Positions 1 to 8,770 of a stretch of DNA of 64,000 nt are shown in pieces. Below the pieces are notes generated by a model. That model saw nothing but the letters and a program-made list of their open reading frames with translations. It did not search any database and was not told the DNA's origin. This DNA comes from an uncultured Porticoccus sp. (lineage in GTDB: Bacteria > Pseudomonadota > Gammaproteobacteria > Pseudomonadales > Porticoccaceae): the NCBI GenBank assembly GCA_947259505.1, contig CAMYLT010000002.1:454598-518597 (forward strand), written 5' to 3'. The first letter of the stretch is position 1. Every line of letters begins with the position of its first letter. The translations under genes and the position numbers were made by a program.

Positions 1-860
1 ATATCCGTAGTGGTTCCACCGACATCCATGAACAGAACATTTTTCAGGTTGTACTGCTTGCTAAAGGTTTTCACCCCTTCCATACCACCGCGGGGACCGG
101 AACTGTATGTTTTCAACGCGATAGTCTTGGCCACGCGGGATGCGTCACCGTCGTTGCGGAAGATCAACAGTGGGTTCTTGGTGCGATATTCACGCAGACG
201 GTTTTCTGCGTTGTACAGGAAGCTTTCCATCGCCGGATGCAAGAAGGAGTTGATCATCGCAGACCAAGCGCGACGCTCGGTGGACACATCATCTACCAGT
301 TCACTTGCAAACAACATCGGCACAGCACCCAGCAGGTGACGGGGATAGTTGTCGAATGCCAGACGCTTGAATTGCGCTTCGAATTCGCTGGCCTTGTCAC
401 TCTCAAAACAAACCACGATACGGTTAGCGCCAATGGACGTCAGGCGCGTAATTACCGCAGTGGTTTCAGCTCCTTTGGCTTCATCGTCAAGAGCGTGCAG
501 ATCGACTTCTGCAACTCTGTTACCCACAAAGAAGTCGTAAAGTTCCACATCCAGCCCACGCAAGCGAGCAGGCAGGTCAGAACCTTTGTTAACCACCAAA
601 CCCAGGCGTGGACCTTTGCGTTCCACAATTGCGTTGGTACCTTGGGTGGTGGAGTAGCGGATGTGATCCACTTCTGCCAGCAGGCGGGCAACATCCTCCT
701 GCCCATAGACTGCTTCGGAGATTTTACGCAAACCATCGAAGAAGCACTTACTCAGATCGTAAGGCGTTGTCAGGGTTTTAGTCTTATAAGAGTTATTGTC
801 CTTGAGCAAACAGATATCTGTCAGCGTTCCGCCGTTATCGATATTTATCAGCATTCCCAT
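1..860 (-). CDS. Hydantoinase/oxoprolinase A-family protein, N-terminal part (cut by window edge)
   Basis: About 286 residues are visible and the gene continues past the left edge. The N-terminus has the phosphate-binding pattern of the family (NIDNGGTLTDI), followed by STTQGTNAIVERKG and later a second glycine-rich motif MDVGGTTTD next to the edge. These fit the ATP-dependent HyuA/acetone carboxylase/oxoprolinase family, which activates cyclic amides or carboxylation substrates, usually with a HyuB partner. The partner, if present, would be downstream and outside the window. The ATG at 860-858 has AAGG about 10 bases upstream; a second in-frame ATG lies two codons later. The family call is firm, the substrate is not readable. 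Confidence 0.85.
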   Translation of the reverse strand, partial: MGMLINIDNGGTLTDICLLKDNNSYKTKTLTTPYDLSKCFFDGLRKISEAVYGQEDVARLLAEVDHIRYSTTQGTNAIVERKGPRLGLVVNKGSDLPARLRGLDVELYDFFVGNRVAEVDLHALDDEAKGAETTAVITRLTSIGANRIVVCFESDKASEFEAQFKRLAFDNYPRHLLGAVPMLFASELVDDVSTERRAWSAMINSFLHPAMESFLYNAENRLREYRTKNPLLIFRNDGDASRVAKTIALKTYSSGPRGGMEGVKTFSKQYNLKNVLFMDVGGTTTD

Positions 861-1252
861 ATCGAGTTACCTTAGTAGTTAAGTTTCTTTCTAGCCTAGA
901 TTCATTTGGGTTATAAACTTCACTGCAACGCGTCCGACAGATCGAACACACCTCAGAGAGCTATCAGTAATAAGCAATATGCATGCCAAGAGACATGTAG
1001 TTCAACTATGAATTCTATCTATCTGTTTTATATTAAAATTTCATAGTTCGTGAAATGGAACAACCAAGGTGGACACCTGACCGGAAATCATTCACCTGTT
1101 TCAAATCACTATATACCCGGGGTTTGGTATACAGTTCGCAATACTCGCAGCAGCCCAGATTAAGGCGATACGACCATTACCGTTCAAGGAGTATAGTCAG
1201 GATGCTGTTTTGGTGTGAAAAAATGCAGACCGGTGTCAAAGCCCGACCCTCG
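861..1252. other. Intergenic region upstream of the hydantoinase-type gene
   Basis: No convincing gene is seen. The stretch is AT-rich near 1015-1050. It contains the inverted repeat TATACC-N8-GGTATA at 1112-1131, which could be an operator or a small hairpin. A 68-codon frame at 1055-1261 has no family resemblance strong enough to call. Confidence 0.5.
1112..1131. promoter_or_regulatory. Inverted repeat TATACC-N8-GGTATA
   Basis: A perfect 6-base inverted repeat with an 8-base spacer, about 250 bases upstream of the hydantoinase-type start. Dyads like this are often regulator sites, but no regulator gene is adjacent and no consensus is matched. Confidence 0.25.
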
Positions 1253-1720
1253 TCAGGCTGAGTAGTACTCAACATAGAATGCCACGTCCCCCATGGCAGG
1301 ACTCAGACTATGGGGCAGCTCAGGAGCCATCACCCCGGCAAACAGTGGATCAAGAAGAAAACCTCGGCTGGCATTGCCGCCTGGCTCGACCACAAACTGC
1401 AACATCCCCTCTTTCACCACCACTTTGCCCCAGACTCCCTCTGGCGTAGCAAAGTCGGTCGCCATACTGTCCGGGAAATGGTTACGGTCGTAGGTGGGAC
1501 TTGTCTCGGTAAGTTTCAGGCCTTCAGGCATTTTCGGCATGTCACAGTCCACACATTCGACATTATCCCCGATATGCTCCTCACGCCCCTTGCCGATTCC
1601 GATCCAGGGACACTCCATATACGGGGGGTTATGCCGCATCTTCAGCTTATGACCACATTCAAGATCTGCCACCCATTCCTGAAAACGGTCCATATGAAAA
1701 CCTGTGATCGCCCGTTTCAT
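1253..1720 (-). CDS. DUF3565-DUF1971 (TehB N-domain-like) two-domain protein
   Basis: 155 residues. Residues 1-60 match the DUF3565 pattern: a GFH motif at 7-9, a CGH at 22-24, RHNPP at 29-33 and a C-x2-C pair near 56-59, which suggests metal binding. After a short linker, residues about 64-155 resemble DUF1971, the small cupin-like domain also found at the N-terminus of tellurite-resistance methyltransferases (VWGKVVVKEG, then a PELPHSL segment). No methyltransferase domain follows. The protein is cytoplasmic, with no signal or membrane segment. It is transcribed alone, divergent from modA. Function is unknown; a small metal-dependent sensor or protective protein is only a guess. Confidence 0.75.
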   Translation of the reverse strand: MKRAITGFHMDRFQEWVADLECGHKLKMRHNPPYMECPWIGIGKGREEHIGDNVECVDCDMPKMPEGLKLTETSPTYDRNHFPDSMATDFATPEGVWGKVVVKEGMLQFVVEPGGNASRGFLLDPLFAGVMAPELPHSLSPAMGDVAFYVEYYSA

Positions 1721-1821
1721 TATTTACTCCCTCTAGATTTGCTCATGCTGGCCACCTTCTTATTCTGGCACCAACATTGATTTCCAGCTAACCCACCGGA
1801 CAGCATCCGCTAACAGCTCAC

Positions 1822-1839
1822 TGTATATTTAAAAATACA
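1822..1839. promoter_or_regulatory. Inverted repeat TGTAT-N8-ATACA between the divergent DUF3565 gene and modA
   Basis: A 5-base dyad with an AT-rich centre, about 100 bases upstream of modA in the only intergenic space that could hold its promoter. It is not a clean match to the ModE box as I know it, so a link to molybdate control is inference. Confidence 0.25.
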
Positions 1840-1939
1840 TGGATGCTAAATTGACCTGACAGATATAAAGCATTGCTCGCAACAGCGTTCACCAACACAT
1901 GCCGCCGACCTAACCATAGAAAGCAATCAACGCCATCGC

Positions 1940-2683
1940 ATGAAATACTTTAACAGCCTGCTCCTGGCCCTGATGCCGCTTCTGTCCCTAGCCGAAGATG
2001 TCAGCGTGGCGGTGGCCTCCAACTTCACCGCGCCAATGCGGGAGATCGCCGCCGCCTTCGAGCAACAGAGCGGCCACAAGGCGATTCTCGCGTTCGGCTC
2101 CTCCGGCAAGCTCTACGCACAAATCCACAACGGCGCACCGTTCCAGCTGTTCCTCTCTGCCGACCAAAGCAAACCCGCGGCCCTGGAGCAGGATGGTCTG
2201 GCCGTCACCGGCAGCCGCTTTACCTACGCCCTGGGCACGCTGGTGCTACTGGCGTCTGCGGCGGACACCGACCCCGAAGAGCTGCTGCGCAACGGCGATT
2301 ACCGCAAGCTGGCGCTAGCCAATCCGCGTCTCGCCCCCTACGGCGCGGCGGCCATGAATACATTGGAAGCACTGCAACTGACCGACAGCGCCACCCCCAA
2401 ACTGGTGTTGGGGGAAAACATCGTCCAGACCTACCAGTTCGTCAGCAGCGGTAATGCCGAACTTGGTTTTATTGCCCGCTCACAGATTGTCGGGGACGAT
2501 AGTGCCGACGGCCGCTACTGGGTGGTACCCACCGAACTGTACCAACCGATTCGCCAGGACGCGGTACTGCTGAAAAGCGGCGCCAACAATCCCGCTGCCC
2601 GGTCGTTGATCGAGTTCCTGCACGCCGACGTGGCTCTCGCTATCATGCAACATTACGGCTACGGCCTTCCGGACAGGAACTAG
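1940..2683 (+). CDS. modA: Molybdate ABC transporter, periplasmic binding protein ModA
   Basis: 247 residues with a signal peptide of about 18 residues (MKYFNSLLLALMPLLSLA). The mature start (VAVASNFTAPM) and the FGSSGKLYAQI segment are typical of ModA, which captures molybdate (and tungstate) in the periplasm and delivers it to ModB. It is the first gene of modABC; the modB start follows its stop after 3 bases, so one mRNA is likely. A dyad about 100 bases upstream may be regulatory. Length is normal for the family. Confidence 0.95.
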   Translation: MKYFNSLLLALMPLLSLAEDVSVAVASNFTAPMREIAAAFEQQSGHKAILAFGSSGKLYAQIHNGAPFQLFLSADQSKPAALEQDGLAVTGSRFTYALGTLVLLASAADTDPEELLRNGDYRKLALANPRLAPYGAAAMNTLEALQLTDSATPKLVLGENIVQTYQFVSSGNAELGFIARSQIVGDDSADGRYWVVPTELYQPIRQDAVLLKSGANNPAARSLIEFLHADVALAIMQHYGYGLPDRN

Positions 2684-2686
2684 ACT

Positions 2687-3364
2687 GTGGGATTTTCGGC
2701 GGCGGACCTCCAAGCCATCTGGCTGACCCTGCGATTGGCGGCCATCGTCACCCTGCTGCTATTACTGATCGGCACACCCATAGCGTGGTGGCTATGCCGC
2801 ACCCGCTGCCGCTGGAAAGGTGTGATCAGCGCGATCATCGCCCTGCCACTGGTGTTGCCGCCTACGGTGCTCGGCTTCTACCTGCTGCTGGCCATGGGGC
2901 CAAACGGCCCGGTGGGCCAACTCACCCAAGCGCTGGGCATCGGCACCCTGCCCTTTACTTTCTGGGGACTGGTAGTAGCCTCGGTGTTCTATTCACTACC
3001 GTTTGTGGTACAGCCCATTCAGAACGCCATGGAGGCAGTGGGCGAACGCCCGCTGGAAGTAGCCGCCACCCTCGGCGCCAGCCCCCGGGATACCTTTTTC
3101 AATGTGGTGCTGCCCCTGGCGCGGCCCGGTTTTATCACTGCCGCCATCCTCGGCTTTACCCATACCCTGGGGGAATTCGGCGTAGTGTTGATGATTGGCG
3201 GTAACATTCCCGGCGCTACCCGGGTAATCTCGGTGCAAATTTACGACCATGTGGAAGCCATGGACTACGCACAAGCCCATTGGCTGGCGGCCACCATGGT
3301 GCTGTTCTCCTTTGCGGTGCTGGCAGTGCTCTACAGCCGGAAACGCCCGTTGGTGCTGAAGTGA
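2687..3364 (+). CDS. modB: Molybdate ABC transporter permease ModB
   Basis: 225 residues, five or so hydrophobic segments, with the permease EAA loop around residues 110-130 ([18 protein letters not shown]) that contacts the ATPase. It forms the inner-membrane channel for molybdate. The start is GTG, 3 bases after the modA stop. An ATG-less beginning is supported because GTG-GGA-TTT gives the expected short N-terminus before the first membrane helix. Confidence 0.95.
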   Translation: MGFSAADLQAIWLTLRLAAIVTLLLLLIGTPIAWWLCRTRCRWKGVISAIIALPLVLPPTVLGFYLLLAMGPNGPVGQLTQALGIGTLPFTFWGLVVASVFYSLPFVVQPIQNAMEAVGERPLEVAATLGASPRDTFFNVVLPLARPGFITAAILGFTHTLGEFGVVLMIGGNIPGATRVISVQIYDHVEAMDYAQAHWLAATMVLFSFAVLAVLYSRKRPLVLK

Positions 3365-3374
3365 GTCCGATGCC

Positions 3375-4454
3375 ATGACCACGCCCACCCTCAGTGCCCG
3401 CTTTCAATTGGATCGCCCCGGCTTCAGCCTCGACGTGGATCTGCAACTGCCCTGTCAGGGTGTCATCGCCCTGTTCGGCCACTCCGGCTCCGGCAAAACC
3501 TCGCTGCTGCGCTGTATCGCCGGGCTGGAACAATCAGTAAAAGGCGCCTTGCGTTTCAATGGCGATATTTGGCAAGACAGCAACACGTTCATCCCCACTC
3601 ACCAGCGCCGCCTGGGCTACGTATTTCAGGAGGCGAGCCTGCTGCCACACCTGAGCGCGCAAGCCAATCTGGAATTTGCTATCAAGCGTACCGGCGAAGT
3701 GGTCACCGAAGCTGACCAGCATCACGTCATTGACCTGCTCGGCATCGGCCCGTTGCTGGACCGCTCCCCGGCACAGCTGTCAGGCGGCGAACGACAGCGG
3801 GTGGCCATCGCCCGAGCTCTGCTGAGCAAACCGCGCCTGTTGCTGATGGACGAACCGCTGGCCTCCCTCGACCAGGCCCGCAAACAAGAAATCCTGCCCT
3901 ATCTGGAAACCCTGAAAACCTCCCTGGATGTACCGATCATTTACGTCAGCCACTCCCCGGACGAAGTGGCCAGATTGGCAGACACCCTGGTGGCCATGGA
4001 GGATGGCAAGATTGTCGCCAGCGGCCCCTTGAACAACACGCTCACCCGCCTCGACTTCCCCATCAAACTGGGGGAGGAAGTCGGTTCGGTGGTGCAAGCC
4101 ACTGTGGTGGAACGGGACTCAGAATGGCTACTGGCAAAGGCTGCCTTCGACGGTGGTGAACTCTGGTTTCGGGATGGTGGCCACGCCATCGGCAGCCCGG
4201 TGCGGGTGCGGGTCTTCGCCCGGGACATCAGTCTCTCCCTGCAACACCACAGCGATACCAGCATCGTCAATTCCCTGCCCGCGGTGGTGGAAGAGATTTC
4301 TACCGAGCAGCACCCCGGTCTGGCATTGGTGAAACTCCGCGTCGGCAACACCCCACTGGTGGCTCGACTCACCCAGCGCTCCGCCCATCATCTGGAACTG
4401 GCGCCCGGCAAACCGATCTGGGCACAAATCAAATCCGTGGCAATTATTCAGTAA
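3375..4454 (+). CDS. modC: Molybdate ABC transporter ATP-binding protein ModC
   Basis: 359 residues. Walker A GHSGSGKT at 35-42, Q-loop near 85, signature LSGGERQ at 135-141, Walker B LLLMDEP at 155-161 and a switch His in VSHSPDE. The C-terminal third (about 290-359) is the TOBE/MOP molybdate-binding module that is typical of ModC and separates it from other importer ATPases. It powers ModAB. It is the last gene of the operon, 10 bases after modB. Confidence 0.95.
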   Translation: MTTPTLSARFQLDRPGFSLDVDLQLPCQGVIALFGHSGSGKTSLLRCIAGLEQSVKGALRFNGDIWQDSNTFIPTHQRRLGYVFQEASLLPHLSAQANLEFAIKRTGEVVTEADQHHVIDLLGIGPLLDRSPAQLSGGERQRVAIARALLSKPRLLLMDEPLASLDQARKQEILPYLETLKTSLDVPIIYVSHSPDEVARLADTLVAMEDGKIVASGPLNNTLTRLDFPIKLGEEVGSVVQATVVERDSEWLLAKAAFDGGELWFRDGGHAIGSPVRVRVFARDISLSLQHHSDTSIVNSLPAVVEEISTEQHPGLALVKLRVGNTPLVARLTQRSAHHLELAPGKPIWAQIKSVAIIQ

Positions 4455-4600
4455 CATGGCCGTACGTCGGCAAGACTGGTTCGTCCCGCTCCATTATCTA
4501 TACTGAAAAAGTACTGTTGTGAACGCCCAAAAAAAGGGGCTGACAACGATCCCACCGACCGCTGTGTTGTCCATCCCCTCATCCGGGCAGGAGGAGAGAC

Positions 4601-5086
4601 ATGACACACGCGCTCAATAAATGGTGGCTCGCACTGGCCACCACCATGATGTTAATCATGGGTTATCAACCCGCTCTTGCTGAAGACATGGCAGACACGA
4701 AAATGCCCTCGCTGTATGACCGGCTCGGCGGCCTCATGCCGATTTCCGTCGTGGTTAGCGATTTTCTCGATGCTGTGGTGCCAGACCCCATGCTCAATGC
4801 CAACCCGGCCATTGACGCCGCCCGTAAACGGGTACCCACCCCCTACCTGAAATACCATGTCACGGCGCAGGTCTGTCAGGTGACTGGTGGCCCATGTCAG
4901 TATCAGGGTCGCGGCATGAAAGAAACGCACGCCCACCTGAACATCACTGTCGCGGAATGGGATCAGATGGTCACCCTGTTCAAGGGCGTTCTGGCCAAAC
5001 ACAACGTACCGGAACAGGAAACCCGGGAACTGCTTGCCATTATTGATTCCACCAAAGCAGATATCGTCGCCCCGGCCATGAACTGA
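4601..5086 (+). CDS. Exported group 1-type truncated haemoglobin
   Basis: 161 residues. An N-terminal signal peptide of about 27 residues ends in PALA, so the globin should be exported, which is uncommon for truncated globins. The globin part begins SLYDRLGG (37-44), the usual start of the 2-over-2 fold, and the pattern MKETH-x4-IT puts the proximal haem ligand at His110. Cys92 and Cys99 could form a disulfide in the periplasm. GGAGGAG lies just before the ATG. It stands alone after modC. Possible roles are NO or oxygen chemistry in the periplasm; this is family knowledge, not shown here. A GC-rich hairpin near 5130-5155 may end transcription. Confidence 0.85.
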   Translation: MTHALNKWWLALATTMMLIMGYQPALAEDMADTKMPSLYDRLGGLMPISVVVSDFLDAVVPDPMLNANPAIDAARKRVPTPYLKYHVTAQVCQVTGGPCQYQGRGMKETHAHLNITVAEWDQMVTLFKGVLAKHNVPEQETRELLAIIDSTKADIVAPAMN

Positions 5087-5331
5087 GCGGCAGGACCGGC
5101 ACTCGCCATCCAGTCCTTTTCGACGCCCCACCGTGAGCATTCCTGGGGCGCCGTCCCTCTGACGCCAGCTAAAAAATAGCAATATTTGCCATAAGTATCG
5201 TATCTAGGTGTCATTACCTATAAAAACCTGTTTGACTACTCGCCTTGTATCGAGCCATTGCCTTAGCGCCGGTTCCTGATCAGGCTGTACGGGCATGTTT
5301 TCGCCCTGGCCCACTTACACTAAAGGACGTA

Positions 5332-6186
5332 ATGAAAGTTCCAAAACGCATTCAACCGCTGGTCGATATTGGCCTGGTAAATGAGGTTATCTGCCAATTA
5401 ATGAGTGGCAAAGAAGCCACCGTCTATATCGTGCGTTGCGGCGACGACATTCGCTGCGCCAAGGTTTACAAGGATTCTGCCCAACGCAGCTTCAAAAAAG
5501 CCGTGCAATATCAGGAAGGCCGAAAAGATCGCAACAGCCGCCGCGCCAGAGCCATGGGCAAAGGCACCAAGTTTGGCCGTCGGCAACAGGAAGAAACCTG
5601 GCAGAATGCCGAAGTCAACGCGCTGTACAAGGTGGCAAATGCCGGCGTACGGGTACCCACCGCCTACGGCTGCTTTGACGGCGTGCTATTGATGGAGCTG
5701 GTTACCGATGAGTCAGGCGATGCCGCGCCCCGGCTGAATGATGTGACCATGTCTGCCGAGCAGGCTCTGGAAGATCACGCCACCATGATGAACTATGTGG
5801 TGCGCATGCTATGTGTAGGACTGGTACACGGTGACCTATCAGAATTCAACGTACTGGTTGATGCCTATGGCCCGGTAATTATCGACCTGCCCCAAGCAGT
5901 GGATGCGGCGGCAAACAATAATGCCCAGGCCATGCTCACCCGGGATGTCGACAACATGACCACCTACTACGGCCAGTATGCGCCGGAGCTGCTCAGCACC
6001 CGCTATGCACAGGAAATCTGGTCACTGTTTGAACAGGGTGAGTTGCACCCAGAGATCACACTCAGTGGCCATTTTGATGATCCGGACGATGAAGCCGACG
6101 TCAGCAGCGTATTGCTGGAAATCAAGGCAGCATTGCAGGAAGAAGAAGACCGCATAGAGCGTTTGTCCGAAAACGAGCTCTATTGA
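5332..6186 (+). CDS. RIO-type atypical serine/threonine kinase
   Basis: 284 residues from the ATG at 5332, chosen because AAGGA lies 5 bases before it; an upstream start would add 29 unlikely residues. Kinase features: SGKEATVY (25-32) as nucleotide loop, Lys44 in AKVYK, catalytic HGDLSEFN (166-173) and metal-binding Asp185 in IIDLPQ. The basic segment at 60-84 (KDRNSRRARAMGKG) is typical of RIO proteins. RIO kinases act in ribosome maturation in archaea and eukaryotes; in bacteria the target is mostly unknown. The acidic C-terminus is Glu/Asp rich. It lies just upstream of the ribosome-associated ATPase gene ybiT. Confidence 0.9.
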   Translation: MKVPKRIQPLVDIGLVNEVICQLMSGKEATVYIVRCGDDIRCAKVYKDSAQRSFKKAVQYQEGRKDRNSRRARAMGKGTKFGRRQQEETWQNAEVNALYKVANAGVRVPTAYGCFDGVLLMELVTDESGDAAPRLNDVTMSAEQALEDHATMMNYVVRMLCVGLVHGDLSEFNVLVDAYGPVIIDLPQAVDAAANNNAQAMLTRDVDNMTTYYGQYAPELLSTRYAQEIWSLFEQGELHPEITLSGHFDDPDDEADVSSVLLEIKAALQEEEDRIERLSENELY

Positions 6187-6289
6187 GGTGGATTGACCAC
6201 AGTTGGACTCGACGAACCTGCTACCACCCCTTATAGTACGCGCCTCGTGAAGCGCCCCATTTATAGCCCAACCATTCAGGATTAACCCA

Positions 6290-7891
6290 TTGATTTCCAC
6301 AGCAAATATCACCATGCAGTTTGGTGCCAAACCCTTATTTGAAAACATCTCCGTCAAGTTTGGCAACGGCAACCGCTACGGTTTAATTGGTGCCAATGGT
6401 TGCGGCAAATCCACCTTTATGAAAATTCTGGACGGCAGCCTGGTGCCCAGCGCGGGCAATGTCTCCATCTCGCCCAATGAGCGGGTTGGCAAGCTACATC
6501 AGGATCAGTTTGCCTTCGAGCAATACAGCGTGGTCGACACTGTCATCATGGGTCACAGCGAACTTTGGCAAGTGAAGCAAGAGCGCGAGCGCATCTACTC
6601 CCTGCCAGAGATGACCGAAGAAGACGGCATGAAGGTGGCCGAACTGGAAGTCCGTTTTGCCGAACTGGATGGCTACAGCGCCGAAAGCCGCGCCGGAGAA
6701 ATTCTCCTCGGCGCCGGCATCGATGAAGACCTGCACTTTGGCCCCATGAGCGACGTCGCACCGGGTTGGAAATTGCGGGTACTGCTGGCACAGGCCCTGT
6801 TCTCAGACCCGGATATTCTGCTGCTGGATGAACCCACCAACAACCTGGACATCAACACTATCCGCTGGCTCGAAGCTATCCTGAACCAGCACAAAAGCAC
6901 CATGGTGATCATTTCCCACGACCGTCACTTCCTGAATGCCGTGTGCACCCACATTGCCGACATCGACTACGGTGAGCTGCGTATTTACCCCGGCAACTAC
7001 GACGACTTTATGATGGCCTCCACCCAGGCCCGCGAACTGCAGTTTTCTGAAAATGAAAAGAAGAAAACCCAGATCGCCGAACTGCAACAGTTCGTCAGCC
7101 GCTTTTCTGCCAACGCATCCAAAGCCAAACAGGCTACTTCACGCGCCAAGCAGATCGAGAAAATCAAACTCGAGGACATCAAACCTTCCAGCCGGGTCAG
7201 CCCCTTTATCCGTTTTAATCAGGAGAAAAAACTCCACCGTCAAGCTTTGACCTTCAAGGACCTCAGCCACGGCTACGATGAAACACTGTTCAGCGGCGGC
7301 AAACTGCTACTGGAAGCCGGTGCACGTTTGGCGGTGATTGGGGAAAACGGTGCGGGCAAATCCACCCTGCTGCGCTGCCTGGTGAACGACCTCACTCCCA
7401 ACAGCGGCACCATCAAATGGGCCGAGAACGCCACCCTCGGTTATTGCCCGCAGGACAGCACTAGCGATTTCAATTGCGAGCTCAACCTGTTTGACTGGAT
7501 GAGTCAGTGGCGCAAACCCCGCCACGACGACCAGATCGTGCGCGCCACCCTAGGCCGTCTGCTGTTCTCCGCCGACGACTACAAGAAAAAGGTCAAGGTC
7601 TGTTCCGGCGGCGAAAAAAACCGCCTGCTGTTCGGCAAACTGATGATGATGGATTGCAACATCCTGATCATGGACGAGCCCACTAACCACCTCGACATGG
7701 AAGCCATCGAAGCGCTCAACCTGGCACTGGAACACTACCCCGGCACCCTGATCTTTGTCAGCCACGACCGGGAGTTCGTCTCCTCCCTCGCCACCCGCAT
7801 CGTGGAAATCAAAAACCACAAACTGATCGACTTTCAGGGCACCTACGAGGAATACCTGTCCAGCCAGGAACTCAACGCCAAGCGCGCCTAA
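6290..7891 (+). CDS. ybiT: ABC-F ribosome-associated ATPase YbiT
   Basis: 533 residues, two ABC domains joined by the ABC-F linker (around 240-320, with the typical ARELQ and [18 protein letters not shown] segments) and no membrane segments. The first Walker A is GANGCGKST (34-42), the second GENGAGKST. Similarity to E. coli YbiT holds from the N-terminus ([19 protein letters not shown]) to the end. ABC-F proteins bind the ribosomal E site and help translation under particular conditions. The start is TTG at 6290, giving the same N-terminus as YbiT; no ATG is available without losing conserved residues. Confidence 0.95.
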   Translation: MISTANITMQFGAKPLFENISVKFGNGNRYGLIGANGCGKSTFMKILDGSLVPSAGNVSISPNERVGKLHQDQFAFEQYSVVDTVIMGHSELWQVKQERERIYSLPEMTEEDGMKVAELEVRFAELDGYSAESRAGEILLGAGIDEDLHFGPMSDVAPGWKLRVLLAQALFSDPDILLLDEPTNNLDINTIRWLEAILNQHKSTMVIISHDRHFLNAVCTHIADIDYGELRIYPGNYDDFMMASTQARELQFSENEKKKTQIAELQQFVSRFSANASKAKQATSRAKQIEKIKLEDIKPSSRVSPFIRFNQEKKLHRQALTFKDLSHGYDETLFSGGKLLLEAGARLAVIGENGAGKSTLLRCLVNDLTPNSGTIKWAENATLGYCPQDSTSDFNCELNLFDWMSQWRKPRHDDQIVRATLGRLLFSADDYKKKVKVCSGGEKNRLLFGKLMMMDCNILIMDEPTNHLDMEAIEALNLALEHYPGTLIFVSHDREFVSSLATRIVEIKNHKLIDFQGTYEEYLSSQELNAKRA

Positions 7892-8167
7892 CATCAGAGT
7901 GCGCCCGTGCAACGGGCGCCATAACTACCATGGGCCGGTTGATTCCAGGGGCGAATAGACTTAACGTCTAGCCTCTCAACATCTCGCTGCGAACCGATGG
8001 AATGGTTATGAAGACGCCCTGGCGCCCCCACCTTGAACTGCTCTCTTATCGGACTCCCCAGCTTTTTTTTCAGCGCAAGCATAAAACCGCCCTGATAATG
8101 CGAGCACAAGCCTTAGGGCTATATCTGTTTTCTATAAAATACAATGGATTAGCGTTATCGACTATTG
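7892..8167. other. Intergenic region between ybiT and the first cassette-type site
   Basis: A GC-rich hairpin (GCGCCCG/CGGGCGC, 7900-7919) follows ybiT without a T-run. No gene with recognisable features is seen. No integron integrase gene or fragment is visible here, which is where one might be expected beside the cassette cluster. Confidence 0.5.
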
Positions 8168-8219
8168 CCCCGATAATAATGATTATGAGGCCAAAGGCCT
8201 CATTAACAGACTGTTAGGC
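8168..8219 (+). repeat. attC/attI-like simple site A (hairpin plus TTAAC-N5-GTTAGGC)
   Basis: Stem ATGAGGCC (8185-8192) and GGCCTCAT (8196-8203) around an AAA loop, followed by TTAAC-AGACT-GTTAGGC (8203-8219). The last part is a pair of inversely oriented core sites with a 5-base spacer, as in attI and in the right half of attC. It sits 7 bases before the first cassette gene. A near copy occurs at 46864-46898. Confidence 0.65.
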
Positions 8220-8226
8220 ATTCGTG

Positions 8227-8706
8227 ATGGAAGCAGCAATCTATAACTTCAATATAATGCGGTCTCTTTCAAAAAGATATTTAGAACAAGCTGTAAATGA
8301 TAACTGTCCTAATTGCACAACATCGCTCTTATATTCTGCATTTTCTCTTGAGGCATATCTCAACTATGCAGGAGATAGACTTTTCGTGTGTTGGGGTGAA
8401 ATTGAAAAAGGACTTAGCCCAATGGCAAAAATTAAGCTGATTGGTGAGCAGCAAAACCTTGAACTCGATTTTGGTTGCAGGCCACTTCAAACAGTTGCAA
8501 AAGTCTTTAATTTACGCAATTTGGTCGTGCATCCGAAGGCTGAGTTAGCAGAAGGCGATTACGCATCGGTAGAAAGCCTACCTAGGCCTGTATGGGAAGC
8601 ATCTTCCACGATACAACTCGCAAATCGCGCTATCGAAGACTTCGGAAAGCTAATATTTACAGAGTTTGGAGGGCTGGATATTGAGAAACAGGAAATTCAC
8701 GCCTAA
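8227..8706 (+). CDS. Cassette gene: HEPN-motif protein of unknown function
   Basis: 159 residues from the ATG at 8227 (a GTG lies one codon earlier). All-helical look, soluble. The pattern LEAYLNYAGD (40-49) followed by FNLRNLVVH (about 98-106) resembles HEPN proteins, whose R-x4-H motif forms an RNase active site; here R-NLVV-H fits. HEPN proteins often act as toxins or in phage defence, usually paired with an MNT antitoxin, but no partner is adjacent. The stop codon lies within the left core of the following attC, as expected for a cassette. More AT-rich than ybiT. The HEPN assignment is by motif only. Confidence 0.55.
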   Translation: MEAAIYNFNIMRSLSKRYLEQAVNDNCPNCTTSLLYSAFSLEAYLNYAGDRLFVCWGEIEKGLSPMAKIKLIGEQQNLELDFGCRPLQTVAKVFNLRNLVVHPKAELAEGDYASVESLPRPVWEASSTIQLANRAIEDFGKLIFTEFGGLDIEKQEIHA

Positions 8707-8764
8707 CAAGAAAGTGGTGTGGGACAAAATACTGCGCATTTCGCCCCACACTTAAGCGTTAGGT
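8701..8764 (+). repeat. attC site 1
   Basis: Left core GCCTAAC (8701-8707), right core GTTAGGT (8758-8764). Inner arms AGTGGTGTGGG and CCCACACT pair with one unpaired G in the left arm, the hallmark extrahelical base that gives attC sites their strand orientation. Length 64 bases. Confidence 0.85.
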
Positions 8765-8770
8765 GATCGA

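Noticed and set aside
237..875. 212-codon plus-strand frame over the hydantoinase-type gene
   Set aside because: The opposite strand shows clear family motifs over the same bases; this frame is a shadow.
1055..1261. 68-codon plus-strand frame beginning MEQPRWTPDRKSF, reminiscent of transposase OrfA starts
   Set aside because: Similarity is limited to the first dozen residues, the rest shows no helix-turn-helix pattern and no inverted repeats or second orf are seen.
1822..1839. ModE box upstream of modA
   Set aside because: The dyad TGTAT-N8-ATACA does not match the ModE consensus well enough; kept only as an unassigned inverted repeat.
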